Shown: positions 1-11,080 of the stretch, piece by piece
Layout of the letters: every line of letters begins with the position of its first letter
Numbering within the stretch: position 1 is the first letter of the stretch
NCBI GenBank assembly: GCA_021030915.1
Contig: JAGEMR010000052.1
Span: forward strand, 1 to 64,000
DNA from: Astrothelium macrocarpum
Lineage: Eukaryota > Ascomycota > Dothideomycetes > Trypetheliales > Trypetheliaceae
Direction: 5' to 3'
DNA: 64,000 bases
Notes under the pieces: generated by a model
Databases searched by the model: none
Told to the model about the DNA's origin: nothing
Seen by the model: the letters and a program-made list of their open reading frames with translations, nothing else
Position numbers and translations under genes: made by a program

Positions 1-952
1 AATATTTTAATAAATATATAAAATTATATATAATTAAATAATATCATTTTTTAATTTTAAATAATTATAAAAATCATCATTTAATTGATTTTGAATTTTA
101 TTATTAAAAAAATAATATTTTTATATTTTATATATTTTTTTATTTATTTTATATATTTCAATTATTTAATATTAAATATTTTAATTCATTAAAACGGATA
201 TATAAATATTAAATTAAGAATTTTATTCAGATATATATTATATATATTATTAAAATTAAATTTTTTTAATATTTATAATTATATTTAAAAAAATTTTCAT
301 AAATAAAATATTCAAATAAATTTTAAAAAATCAGATTTTATTTTTTATAATTCGAAAAATATAATTTTTTAATTAGATATTAAATTATATATTTTAATAT
401 TTTTAATATTTTTATCAGAATTATTTTTATTATAAAAATTAAAAATATTATAAAATTTTATTAAAATGATTTTATAATCTGAATTTATTAAAAATCAGAT
501 TATATAATATTAAAATAATTTATTAATATCAATTTTTATTAAAATTAATTAAATTTTAAAAAATATATAATAAATTATATATCAAATGATTCTATTAAAA
601 GAAAAAATGATATTATTTTAAAAAATAAATAAAATATTTAATAAATATTAAAAAATTAAAAAAAATTGAATCAGATAAAAAGAATCTTTTTTTTTTTTAA
701 AATGAATAAAATTTAATAAATTAAAATAATATTATATAATTAAAAAAAATGAAATATCTGAAAATATTGATTAATAAATGAAAATAAAAACGTGTAAAAA
801 ACGATATATATAATATGATAATACCGGTTATAATACGCGGATTTATTAGAAAATTATAATTATTTCTTCTGAAAAGAATTTTGAATAATTTAGATAAATT
901 TGATTTATTGTGATTAATGTATGATCAGGTTTTGTTGATAGAGTCGTGAAAA
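1..952. repeat. AT-rich, RIP-type decayed block
   Basis: Almost pure A/T sequence with scattered poly-A and poly-T runs, nearly devoid of CpG, and with no open frame of note. This is the composition left by repeat-induced point mutation on transposable elements in filamentous ascomycetes. No coding family can be recognised any more. The composition returns to normal abruptly after about position 1130, where a recognisable repeat edge lies. The block probably continues to the left of the window. Confidence 0.8.
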
Positions 953-986
953 GCGGACCGCTCGCTTGTGCGGACCGCTCGCTTGT
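953..986. repeat. 17-bp unit repeated twice in tandem
   Basis: Two perfect head-to-tail copies of a 17-base GC-rich unit (gcggaccgctcgcttgt) at 953-969 and 970-986. They sit at the junction between the AT-rich block and the repeat edge that follows. The unit starts with a small palindrome (gcggaccgc is nearly self-complementary), so it could be part of a transposon terminal repeat, but no partner copy was seen elsewhere in the window. Confidence 0.75.
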
Positions 987-994
987 GTACCACG

Positions 995-1130
995 TTACGT
1001 ATTTATTATTACAATTATTTTTTTCATTGGATCCATATTAGTGGTATAATTCGTATTCAAATTATGGAGTTGGCCAAAATTTGAGGTGTCCGGGTCCCGG
1101 GACCGTCCGGGTCGTGGTGAAAACTCCTAT
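995..1130 (+). repeat. Repeat edge, copy A (shared with 10171-10306)
   Basis: This 136-bp stretch aligns end to end with 10171-10306. Shared anchors include attggat, taattcgtattcaaa, ggccaaaatttgaggtg and actcctat. Most differences are transitions, with copy A carrying T or A where copy B has C or G in the AT-rich half. Both copies form the right-hand boundary of an AT-rich island, so this is most likely the terminal region of one transposon family whose interior has been destroyed by RIP. Confidence 0.75.
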
Positions 1131-2269
1131 ATGCTTGAAGCCGCTGATCTGTCTGAAAAGCCACAGCACTCTAAAACCGCTAACCAATGTGTTACGTAAT
1201 CAGGTGTTGATTTAGCTTCGTCAGCCCCATCCAGAACAACACACTACTCATCTCATTCGAATTCATTCAAATTCGTAACAACCAAGATCGTTACTTCGTA
1301 CCTCTGGCCTCAACCATGTGAAATGGGCTTCTCGGCTGCTGGTTTCACACCTTTAATCGTTCTCCCAAACCTGATCGAGCAGCCAGAGTTTCCTTGGTGT
1401 ACACACCATCGACAATCTCGTGTTATGCTAGGTGTCAGGCATCCCGAACAGGCCAGCCGTAGAAATTTGGAATAAGTCTTTTGGTAAAGCTTTGTTGCAA
1501 AATGTGCATGTCGCCTATTTTGGGCAATCGAACATGACAGCTTGTTTGAATTCCGACATCAACAGGTTTTCTTTTTCGAAGTTATCTCCTTTGTGCCCAT
1601 GCTTACAGGGATAATTGATTCCAGAGCAAAACGAAGTATGCTATATAGAGGTCAATGCTACAAAACCCCAAATGCCCACTCTTGAGAGTCCTGGCCTGCA
1701 CATAATCCCGCCTCTATAATTGCCCTTCCAGCACCCACAAGTTGCTCTCCGTCAAATACCGTCACATCAGCACAGTACCTCTAGAATACATGCTGCGTCA
1801 TCCGTCTAGAAGTCATCATATGCCGCCTCATTTTTCTTCATTGGCAATGGTAAAGCCTCGATGAAATGATGAAGAAAGAAAAAGTAAACAGAATGAGAGG
1901 ATGCGGGCCAGGTCTGGGGTGAGGGCGATGTCCGATCTGCTTTAGACATTAGGAGGACGTCGGAGGACAGCGAGTTTTGTTTTCTCCGTGATGCGGGCAA
2001 CGAGAGACCGATCGGCATCCCGTCAGATGAGGGGGCTCGCGTAGGGAAGGAAGAGTGGTGGGCGGCAAAAATACTGCCAACACGATCCCATCTGGTTTGA
2101 AAGGTTGTATATTTACATCCGAACGTGGACATGTTTTTTTGTTAGGCCCAGTACAAAAAACAAGCAACAATACGTGCATGATCCAATACTGAAGTGATAG
2201 AATGACATAGAGCGCACTGTTTCCTTACTTGTATCATCTTAATAATGGCGAGACTAGCTAATGACTCTC
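1131..2269. other. Intergenic, no gene seen
   Basis: Normal base composition between the repeat edge and the MFS transporter. Short open frames on both strands (for example 1806-2132 minus) have no recognisable family, no signal peptide or domain, and low-complexity or frame-shadow character. The last part should contain the 3' untranslated region of the minus-strand transporter. Confidence 0.5.
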
Positions 2270-4076
2270 TCAGAACGACTTCTCTTGCAACGGAGGATTC
2301 GAAGGCTCCGACTCCCGCTCGCTTTCAGACAAGCCCGTCTCAGCGTCCCTCTGCAAGCCCGACGACTTTGGCGCATCGAGGCCAAAGTCAGTCTCCAGAT
2401 GCTCACGCATCGGAACTTCCTTGAGGACGAAAACGATGAGGAAGGCGAGGACGGAAAAGGCAATGCCAACCTGCCATGACAGCTTGAGGGCGTCGGTGTA
2501 AACGCTGATGACCTCCGCCTTGACTGTCGGCTCAGCGTCTAGGGAGTGGATGAACGTCCTGCTCGCTCTCGCGTACGCGCCGCCGTCGAGGAGTTCCCGT
2601 TGCACTTGCGGGTCCTGTACGCGAGCGGCGAGTTGATTGACGCGCGAGTTGAACACTGTCGCAGGGATCGAGATGCCCCAGACGCCGCCGAAGGCGCGGA
2701 GGAAGCCCCAGGTGGCGGTGATGACCGCCGTATCGGCGTCGTCGAGGGGCGCTTGGACGGCGGGGAGCGTAGTGGGCAGCAGGATGCCAACGCCGGCGGC
2801 TTCGAGGAACTGGATGCCGATCCAGAAGCCGGTCGTGGAGGTCGCGCTTAGCATGGAGAAGAAGCCAAACGAGATGGAGAGGCAGATGCAGCCCACGAAC
2901 ATGATCGGTTTGTATTTGCCCAGCTTTGATAGGGCCATGCCTGCACCGATGGCGAAAGGCATTGCAGCGATGGATGTCGGGAGCATGTATACGCCCGATG
3001 CAGTTGGCGAAGCATTCTTGAGAGACTGAAAGTATAGCGGCAGATAGTACGTGATCTGGAACATGAGGATTGAGTGGACAAAGGTGAGCCCGAAACCAGC
3101 AAGTGAAGTTCTGTTGGCAAACATGCGGAGCGGCATTGTAGGCTCGGGGATGTAGCTCGTTGACTGCAGGCCGAGGAAAGCTATCAGTCCCAAAGCCCCG
3201 AGGACCAGTGGTACTATCGTTCGCCAGGAGCCCCAAGGGTGTAAGGTGCCGCCGTACGTCAAGGCAATGAGGATGGCAATGACGGACGAGATGAGCAGGG
3301 CGTTGCCACCGAAATCGATGCGCCTAAAGATGCTGCGGCCGGACGTGTCTTTTCTGTACTGGACCTGCAAAAAGATGAATAGCAGCACCAGAGCCACCCC
3401 AGCGATCGGTAGATTCATGTAAAAGATCCATCTCCAGGTCACGCGGTCGGTCATGAGACCTCCGATCAAAGGGCCAAGTGCAATCGCAATGGCAAAGCCG
3501 ATGTTGATGATGCCCAGGTACTTGGCTCGCTCGCGGAGAGGGCACAGATCACAGACGAGGATTTCAATCATGACGTTGATGCCACCACCACCGATGCCTT
3601 GGATAGTTCGTCCGGCGATGAGGGCGCCGGTGTTTGGGGCGGAGCCCGATACGGCAGAGCCGATGGCGAACATGGAAACGGCACCGAGGATCAGGATGCG
3701 GCGACCAACGATGTTTGCCGCCTGGCCATACAGAGGCTGGAACGCAGTGTTGGTCAAGAAGTAGGCTGTGGGGATCCACTGAAATTCTTCACCAGCGCCA
3801 AGATCCCTGACGATGTCTGGAAGCGCAGTCGAAATCACAGATATATCCAAAGCCGACAGCAGGAATGTGATTGAAAGCGTGCCAATAATGGCCTATGAAC
3901 CAACATCAGCAACATGACACAGGCGGAGCATTATACGATCAAAAGAAACATCATTGCCCGCTCACCCAAAAGCGCCAACCGTAGCCATGGGAAGGAGTTT
4001 CTTTCACCATCGGTGGACTTGACGTCGTCGCCACTGCCTCCGATGACATGTCCTTTGCGGAATTTGAAAACTCCAT
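2270..4076 (-). CDS. MFS transporter, DHA2 (14-TM drug:H+ antiporter-2) family
   Basis: Two exons: 4076-3966 and 3892-2270, joined by a 73-nt phase-0 intron (donor GTGAGC, acceptor CATAG), giving 577 residues. The first ATG follows an in-frame stop. The short exon 1 supplies a polar cytosolic tail ending YGWRFW, and exon 2 begins the first membrane helix with the family hallmark LDISVISTALPDI. Other visible motifs are GQAANIVGRR (motif A loop) and ALGPLIGG (antiporter motif C). About 14 hydrophobic segments are present, followed by a Ser/Glu-rich tail. The family exports drugs, toxins or siderophores from the plasma membrane or vacuole by proton antiport. The substrate cannot be told from sequence, and no biosynthetic cluster lies alongside. 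It lies between two AT-rich islands. Confidence 0.88.
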
Positions 4077-5560
4077 CGACGCTATTCTTTAAAGCACTAG
4101 CAACGGTAAGGTCGTCTGCGAACTGTCAAACTTCTGCCAATAGGACCAAGAGGAGCGCTTAGCTCCAGGGATCCGGACAAATAAACAAGCAACAAACCTG
4201 TACAAGATAAAGGAAAGTGTTGAGGAAATAGTAATGGCAAGCAAGAGAGGTCTTGGGAATGCGGAGTTGATATTTGGAGTTGTGCATTCCTGAGCCTCCT
4301 CTTTCGACACTTGTCCCATAGTTGGTGGGTCGGTGTATAGGCGCATCGGCGGTTTGTTTTGGCATCATCGGTTCGTTGTGTGGAGGAATGACCCGCCGAA
4401 CCAGCACGGAGAAAAAGTTGCGGCCGTAACAGACACGGTGAAAGCTTGATACAGCCGCTTCCATTAAGCCTCTAGGTGTGTCTTGGTCGGACGGAATGGA
4501 AATCATCCAACGGCGACGGATTTAAGGCATTTGCATTAATTGATAGGATGCGAGAGAGAGGATGGCTTGATGCTGTGAAACATGGCAGTTTCACCGCTGC
4601 GCTCAAAGCAGCATCTGGTGGAGTCACGCGAGATGGATTGCTGCTGTACGGCAGAAATGCAAATAGGATGAGAGATCTAGACCGCAGACAGTAGTCGAAG
4701 ATACGGCCGAGCTCTAAAGTCACTCAAAGCTTTCGCTCACTGCTCATGCGTGTAATACGCCTGATCTGACCCAGCGCGTCTTCAGTGCGCATGGGGGTCG
4801 CAAGTGGGGACAAGGCTGGCTTGCAGTCGAGCAGAATGTCATCGTCATAGAAAACTTGTCTCAGCAAATGAAAGTCAATTGCAGCGCTCATTTGGCTCTT
4901 GGTGAAAGGAGAGGGCGAATCTGTGCGGGTGTGTGATCTCCAACCTCCAGGTATTTGACCATACAATACTGGCTAACGCAGAGTTACTGGCCTACCTACC
5001 TAACGTCCAAGAGACGGAGCGGCCCGTCCCATTACTAGGATCGAGGTGGAAAAGATCAGAGGAAGGACGATCACTTAGCTTCAGTGACTAAGGTAAGGTA
5101 AGGTAGGTAGAGCTCCTGCCTTGCATACCTTTAGGTAGTCAACGACCCAGAGCAACTTAGTAGGTGGTAAGCAGGTATTTTATTAGATGGCTCTCGCTCG
5201 ATCTGCGAACCTCTGCCGATCGTGGAAAATCATAAGAACGCAGCCAGTAAAGAAGACGGCTAAAGATAACGTAGAATATGGCCACCACGGGTATGCCAAC
5301 CTACCAAATTTCGTCCTGTTCAGCAATCCAAGCTAGATATCGCTGCTGCTGGCTAAATTCAATATTGCATGATTATGGCTTGACCTACAGAAGCAATCAG
5401 CAGTGTCCAAGGCAATGGCTTCATCACAATCAGCCACGTTGAGATGGCGTTGGTGGCGGTGGAATGGACGGGATGGAATTCGAGCGGCTCGACGTGGGGG
5501 TCAGCGAGAGCAGCACCCTCGGTCGGCCATAACGCAGAGTGGCTCAAAACGGCTCATAAT
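4077..5560. other. Intergenic, no gene seen
   Basis: About 1.5 kb upstream of the MFS transporter up to the AT-rich island. Open frames are short and unconvincing. Around 4985-5110 there are purine/pyrimidine-biased short repeats of the type ggtaaggtaaggtaggtag and cctacctacctaac, which look like simple-sequence drift and not a coding feature. Confidence 0.5.
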
Positions 5561-7460
5561 TTCGCCGAAGATGTTCCGCACACACAAATCCCCACCAAAT
5601 TGATATGGTGGTGAGAAATCAACAAAATAAATTCGTGTTTCTAACTTTTATTGTCTAATTCGGAAAAATGAAGCTGAAGTTGTTCAAATTTGGCTCTCAA
5701 TGAGGTGTTTGACCATTTCGTTTATCCAAATCAGGCTGTTTTGAGAGCCGGCCATTTCGTGTTATCCTTGCTGAACCTTCTGAACCTTCTGAGCCTTTTG
5801 CTGAATCTCCTGAGGCTGCTGAACGACCTTCTAAGGCTTTTGAACGACCTCTTCTTAAATCTGCTGTTATTGAATCTCCTCCTGAACCTCCTTCTGAATC
5901 TATTATTGAACCTCCTTCTGAATCTGTTACATCCAAATCTTCTTCTGAATCTATTATAATTCCTTCTTCTGAATTTGTTTCCTATTATTTATTAATAGAA
6001 CGATTCATAATTTCGCTGAAGGATGATAAATTTGATAAAATCGATTCAGATAAATCATGATTAATTCGATCTTCAACTGTTTGATTTTTAATTATTTGAT
6101 TTTTAATTATTTCATAAAATTGTTATTTCGATTATTTTTATCAGAAATTAGAAAATGAATCTGATAACGATAATGATCGTTTGAAAATCTGAAATTAATC
6201 TGATTAAAACAGAATTTAATTAATTAAATTATATTTACATTATTTTGGCTGAAATTAAATGATATTCGGAATTCCTTATTTTTTATTTTATATGGCCGAA
6301 TGAATAAATTATTTTTCATTATATTTCGAATCTTCTATTTGACCTTTTTTGAAAATTCATCTTTCTAATGAATTTCAAATTTCTTTTATTCATTATTATC
6401 AAAAAACGTATATAAATATACAATATATATATCCAAATTTTTATTTCAAAGATATATTTCGAATAATTCACGAATATTATAACATTAAAATTCATTTATA
6501 TCAAATTCCATAAAATTAATAATAAAAATTTTGATTATTTATTTAATAATTAATTGATGAATAATAATTAATTCATTAAAAAATTTATGAATAATTATCT
6601 TTATTATTTTCTTATTATTAATTTTTCAAAAATAATTCAATAAAATATTAATAAATGAATCGTAATTATTAAAAGGATTAATATTAAAAGAATTCATTCA
6701 ATTTTTTATTTGAAATAATTTGATTAATTTATATTTTAATTCTGATTTAATTATTTTATAATTTAAAATATCAGCGTTTATTCAATCAAAAATAGAAATA
6801 GAAATAATACGAATATCAATAATTAATAAAAAAAACTGATTCAAATTATGATATTTGAGAATCTGAATTTATTTATATCAGATCTAAATTGACGCTGATA
6901 TATGATTGATTTGGATTCTTTTTTGATATGAAAATAATGAATTATTAATATTGAAATTCAGCCTCTTTTATTCACTGATATCGTCATGAATCACGAATAT
7001 TAATAATATCATTAATAATAACGATTCCAAGAATAATAATAAAATCTTTAAAAATATATTCGAATTAATTATTCATCAGAATAAATTATAAAAGAAATTG
7101 AATTAATAAAAAAGATTGATTTAATGATGAAAGAATAATTTCAGAATTTTCAATTTTATAATAATGATATTAAATCCAATTTTTAAAAACCGGATTTTTA
7201 ATATATATAAGAATTTCTGATCGTTTAGAATAAAAATTATCCCATAATATTGAAAAATTTGAATATGAATTTATTTCAAAATTTTCCGTAAAATTTCTTT
7301 AAATTTTTATAAATGATTAATTTTTTTATAAAAATTAAAATCCATTATTATTAATAAATTATATAAAATAAAGAATTAAAAATATTAAAATTTTTCAAAT
7401 TTAATTAAAAATTTAAAAAATATGATAAATAAAAATATATATAATTATATATAAATATAT
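5561..7460. repeat. AT-rich, RIP-type decayed repeat island (left part)
   Basis: Composition drops from normal to strongly AT-rich after about 5950. No intact coding sequence is present. At 5710-6060 one plus-strand frame stays open and encodes a Pro/Ser/Glu-rich stretch (repeats of GAA-CCT-TCT type codons); it may be a relic of a transposon polyprotein linker, but the family is not identifiable. A 22-nt sequence around 5549-5570 (aacggctcataatttcgccgaag) recurs near 6000-6022 with three RIP-type transitions, showing repeated material within the island. Confidence 0.65.
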
Positions 7461-7463
7461 AAC

Positions 7464-8279
7464 GTACAACACAATTGAGTTGGCCACCCAATTGGATTGG
7501 CCACTTTTCCGCATTTTCGTATAACTCAATTTAAATCCATTTTTTTCCCACATTCTATTATGGTTCAAGCCTGGAAAGAAAATGACCTTGTTCTTGCATT
7601 TCAGACGCTTCAAAAGAATCCTAAATTAAATATTCGCCGTGCAGTAATTATTTATAAAATTCCTTATACGACACTTCAAAATCGAAAACACGGAAAACCT
7701 TCATAACGCGATATTCAATATCCTCGTCAAAAATTCATTAAATTAGAAAAACAGACACTCGTACGATATATATTTGACCTAGATTCGCGATCATTTCCTC
7801 CCCGGTATAATGGTATTGAAGATATGACGAATCGACTGTTACACGACCATAACACGTCATGCGTAGGCAAGAACTGGATTTTTAATTTCATACAACGATA
7901 ATCTGAACTGCGCACACGTTTTAGTCGTAGAATCGACTATCAGAGAATCCAATATGAAGATCCTGACAAATTTCGCGAATGATTTAATCTCGTACGATAT
8001 ATAATTGACCAATTTGACATTCAAGAGGGGAATATTTACAATTTTAATGAGACGGGGTTTTTAATGGGCCAAATCTCATCAGAAATGATTATTATCAGTA
8101 TTGAAAGACGTGGAAAATCTCATACGATTCAATAGGGTAATCGAAAATGAATAATAATAATTCAAGATATGGACGTATTGGATTATACCATCCCGCCGTA
8201 TATCATTATTACAGACAAAAATCACCTCTCATTTTAATATCAAAATAATTCATTATCACATAATTAAATGATTATTATA
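7464..8279 (+). mobile_element. pogo-type DDE transposon remnant (outer element), left part
   Basis: Plus-strand remains of a pogo/Fot1-type transposase. An open frame near 7560-7706 gives a helix-turn-helix of the psq/CENP-B N-terminal type (MVQAWKENDLVLAF then YKIPYTTLQNR). Farther on, broken by several stops, come the start of the DDE catalytic domain (FNETGFLMG at about 8040) and an IPPYIIITDKNH block near 8190. The first catalytic Asp of the usual DE(T/K)GF motif appears as Asn. The copy is interrupted at 8279 by the inner transposon, and the part beyond it (10157-10306) lacks the rest of the transposase, so the copy is also truncated. The possible left terminal sequence at 7475-7505 (ttggccaccca...ttggccac) partly resembles the inverted right end near 10250. 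Confidence 0.65.
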
Positions 8280-8354
8280 GGGTCTACCACGGTGTTATGA
8301 ACCACACCACCGCGTGGCTCACGCTGTACATGCGCTCCGCATACGATCAGCATA
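8280..8354 (+). repeat. Left terminal inverted repeat of inner transposon
   Basis: Begins gggtctaccacggtgttatg directly after a TA at 8278-8279 and is the inverse of 10082-10156. The repeats are much longer than the 20-60 bp of many pogo elements and remain GC-rich compared with the surrounding AT-rich sequence. Confidence 0.88.
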
Positions 8355-8360
8355 CGAACC

Positions 8361-8954
8361 TCATGCATTTCGCACCCACATCTCCAAATCTAAATCTGAA
8401 CTATCTGAAGAGTCATTAGATACATAATTTATCTCTTCCGATTTTTCTTTTTTTGATGCAGTCTTTGTTGGTCGTCCACGGCGACGTTTCATATGCGGCT
8501 TCTTTTCTGATGTGTATGCAATTTGCAATACATTCGCAGTTATATAAACATTAACGCCCTCTAATTCGACTCTTTTACCCTTAATATTGCGCTTTCGTTT
8601 ATCAAGAAATTCTGATTGATCTGCCAATTGTTTGGCCATAATGGCGATCGTTACGTTTTGAGATTCGTAGAGACGTATCATATACTCAATATAACGCTTT
8701 ACAGGCGAATCAATTGTATTGTTTTTGTCCAAAATTTCTGTGAATTTTTTATTTGATTTGATAAGTACAACAGCTTCTGAAGGAGAATTCTTTAGCAATG
8801 AATGATCCAAATTGTCTGAGTCAGATGATGTGGAAGTTTTTGTATACAGCGATGGTTGTGTCTGAGGCAATTCATCCAAGATTCGCCTGCGATTCAAAGG
8901 TATTATATCTGCGCCTCGAAAGCCAGCACGAATGTTTTCCTTTGACATAGCCAT
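8361..8954 (-). pseudogene. Transposase C-terminal fragment (pogo/Fot1 type)
   Basis: Longest surviving open piece (up to 197 codons) of the inner element's transposase. It starts within the segment following the DDE core, with the conserved KENIRAGFRGADIIPLNRRRIL block, and continues through a basic, coiled region with KRKRNIKGKRVELEG and KRRRGRPTK. Upstream stops separate it from the catalytic core (9413-9084), so it cannot be translated as part of an active enzyme. The start codon shown by the frame is internal to the old protein. Confidence 0.8.
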
Positions 8955-9083
8955 ATTACGCGCCTGAGTGAATATCTCAATTCATTCTACTTTAGACGTC
9001 CGTTATATACTGAATCTACAAAACGCAGCTGTTTCGCTTGTATGGAACTATTTGAATGCAGAGAATACACCCACATCAAACGG

Positions 9084-9413
9084 TTAAAGTATATGCGAAT
9101 AATGCGGTGGCATAATCATAAGATCGATTTTGTTTTCCATATAATAAGTGATGAATTTGATCTGAATATGGCTGCCGTGGCCATCTGCGATGAGAAGACG
9201 CCTGCGATTCCCACATCGTTCGTGTGTTAAAGGATCAAAAACCTCAATCAACCAATGTAATACCAACTCATTTGACGTCCAGCCATTTTTACTAATTATG
9301 AAGCGATATTCTGATGGTGTTTCTGTAGACAGCCAACGTGAATTCAATTGTGCACCTTTGAAAATCAAAAGAGGCGCAAATGCCTCGCCTACTGCACTGA
9401 TACACTCAACCAC
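9084..9413 (-). pseudogene. Transposase DDE-core fragment (pogo/Fot1 type)
   Basis: Open stretch of 109 codons covering the middle of the DDE domain: ECISAVGEAFAPLLIFKG, then a Trp/Glu-rich linker and the second catalytic Asp in IADGHGSH. It ends at a stop in PPHYSHIL-stop-PFDVG, where active relatives have Gln (CAA to TAA, a RIP-type change). The first Asp lies further upstream in the same strand in YNMDESEFGI, separated by further stops. Confidence 0.8.
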
Positions 9414-9833
9414 TGTAATCTATTCTTATTTGCCTGCCATAATCTTTTATCTCTTTTTTATATCAAGATGAATCAATACCTTAAATGATTGTTCTTCATC
9501 AATACCGAATTCTGATTCGTCCATATTGTAAATGTCTGAAATATTGTATTCATGTTCTTTTTATTGCGCTTCGAATGCGTCAAATCAGCGATTCACCGTC
9601 TCTATAATTGCTCCATTCATATGAGCAGATTCTAGCTGACCAATATATATATTGCGAATTTGAGGATGTCGTTTGATAAAATATTCGATCTAATTGGCGC
9701 CAATAGGTTCAAGATAGGTTTATATGGAATGTAGATGGAACGCGTGATGAACGCGCTTTTCTCGCAAAAATTCAACAAATTCAGTCAATAATGAACGTGT
9801 AATTGAAGTTCCTACGATAATATATCGTTTAAT

Positions 9834-10073
9834 TCAATGAATTAAAATTGATTCTTCAGTATTTGTTAAAAATTGTTGTAATTCTTTAACAGTTGTTGAT
9901 GATAAACCGCCGTTTAATCTGCGTCTTAACATCGAATATGGAATTTTAAACTCTCGTACAACTTCATAAATTGATAAAAATGAATTTTTAAAAAGTGTAT
10001 CATGAACAGTTTGTATTTGCTTTTCAATTTCTATGTTTTTTGAAAAATTTTGAATTGTTATGATTGAATGCAT
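9834..10073 (-). pseudogene. Transposase N-terminal helix-turn-helix fragment
   Basis: Open stretch of 79 codons next to the right inverted repeat. It encodes an N-terminal DNA-binding helix-turn-helix of psq type (SIYEVVREFKIPYSMLRRRL). Its position at the 5' end of a minus-strand transposase matches the expected order: helix-turn-helix, then DDE core, then C-terminal tail. Confidence 0.75.
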
Positions 10074-10081
10074 GCGAATTA

Positions 10082-10156
10082 TATGCTAATCGTATGCGGA
10101 GCGTATGTACAGCGTGAGCCACGCGGTGGTGTGGTTCATAACACCGTGGTAGACCC
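10082..10156 (-). repeat. Right terminal inverted repeat of inner transposon
   Basis: Ends ...cataacaccgtggtagaccc immediately before TA at 10157-10158 and is the inverse of 8280-8354. The few mismatches with the left repeat are transitions, consistent with RIP after insertion. Confidence 0.88.
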
Positions 10157-10170
10157 TAGTTAAAAATTTT

Positions 10171-10306
10171 TTACGCATCCGTTATTATAATCGCCGCTTT
10201 AATTGGATTCATATTGATAATGTAATTCGTATTCAAAATGTGGTGGTGGCCAAAATTTGAGGTGGTCGCACCGCGGGATCGGGCGCGCCGTGGTGGAGAC
10301 TCCTAT
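10171..10306 (+). repeat. Repeat edge, copy B (shared with 995-1130)
   Basis: Second copy of the 136-bp boundary sequence, just to the right of the inner transposon. It retains more C/G than copy A. With the outer pogo remnant on the left, it is most simply the right terminal region of that outer element, split by the inner insertion at TA. Confidence 0.75.
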
Positions 10307-11080
10307 TCATGCATTGCATAATTGCATAGCTCAACTGCATAGCTCAAGTCGATCGGGCAAGAAAGTTTCTGGTCGTGACATGACAGCCAGCGGTGGGATG
10401 CTTTATTCCACTGACTTTTATTAAAGATTGGTGTTTTGTAAATTATTCGCTTTCGTCATTTCGACCTTTCAATTAATGGTAAAATATACTTTTGGTCAAG
10501 CGCCTGGCTTTGTTACAGTTCTGTCGTGGCTTTTTTGCTTTATTTGTTATGGAAAGGAATTTTGCTGTGCTTAAATACACGACGCTTTAGGCTATGTTGA
10601 AACGCTGGTGCTACAGAGAAGCTACCGATGTCTACTGTTTAATTTGTAAGGTGTTCCCAACAGCCGAGATACGGGCTGTCCCGGTAAATTGTTTCATACT
10701 GTTTTATCCATATTGTTTTATATAGTGTCAGTCAAGTGATTAGCATCTTGTAATATGAAAATCGCCTTCAGTCGTGGTCGGGATAATATCCCCCTCCCGA
10801 AAATTTTATCTTTTCAACCTTTCAGTTCTCTCAATTTATCCACTAGGCAAAGATAGGTCGACTTTCCGAGTTGTCGAGCACGGACATATGAGAAGCAGGA
10901 GGACAATGGTACAAATCAAGCGAACTTTGCGGTTGCGACATGGCAGGGAGAGAGAGTATGAGCTGCGAACTGAAGCATATAAACACTCTTACCCTGCCCC
11001 TTTCCTGAAGGTTACTGGTTTATCAATCAGATCTGTCCATTGCGTTTTTATTTGCTACCTATTACAATCCATCCGGGATC
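10307..11080. other. Intergenic; upstream region of Cip1-like gene
   Basis: Normal composition between the transposon island and the secreted-protein gene. It contains an imperfect short repeat (gcattgcataattgcatagctcaactgcatagctcaag, 10312-10348). Open frames here (for example 10774-11220) overlap the Cip1 promoter and show no domain. A TATA-like atataaacactc lies about 100 nt before the Cip1 start. Confidence 0.45.

Larger units (their letters stand above)
8280..10156 (-). mobile_element. pogo/Fot1-type DDE transposon with 75-bp inverted repeats, inactivated
   Basis: A complete 1877-bp element bounded by inverted repeats 8280-8354 and 10082-10156, which match at all but about three positions (all C/T or G/A), and flanked by a TA dinucleotide on each side, the target duplication of Tc1/mariner-pogo elements. 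The minus strand carries the transposase in pieces: N-terminal helix-turn-helix (10073-9834), DDE core with YNMDESEFGI (about 9520), IADGHGSH (about 9190) and PFDVGVF (about 9070), and a C-terminal part (8954-8361) with KENIRAGFRGA and a basic KRRRGRPTK patch. All three catalytic Asp are still readable, but stop codons fit CAA-to-TAA and TGG-to-TGA changes, so it is dead by RIP. It sits inside the outer element. Confidence 0.88.

Noticed and set aside
1806..2132. Minus-strand frame of 108 codons downstream of the MFS gene
   Set aside because: No domain, Ser/Pro-rich low-complexity, overlaps another frame and lies where a 3' untranslated region is expected.
5690..5959. Leucine/asparagine-rich plus-strand frame with ATG
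   Set aside because: It is the shifted reading of the GAA-CCT-TCT repeat; a string of NLL repeats is an artefact of frame and not a protein.
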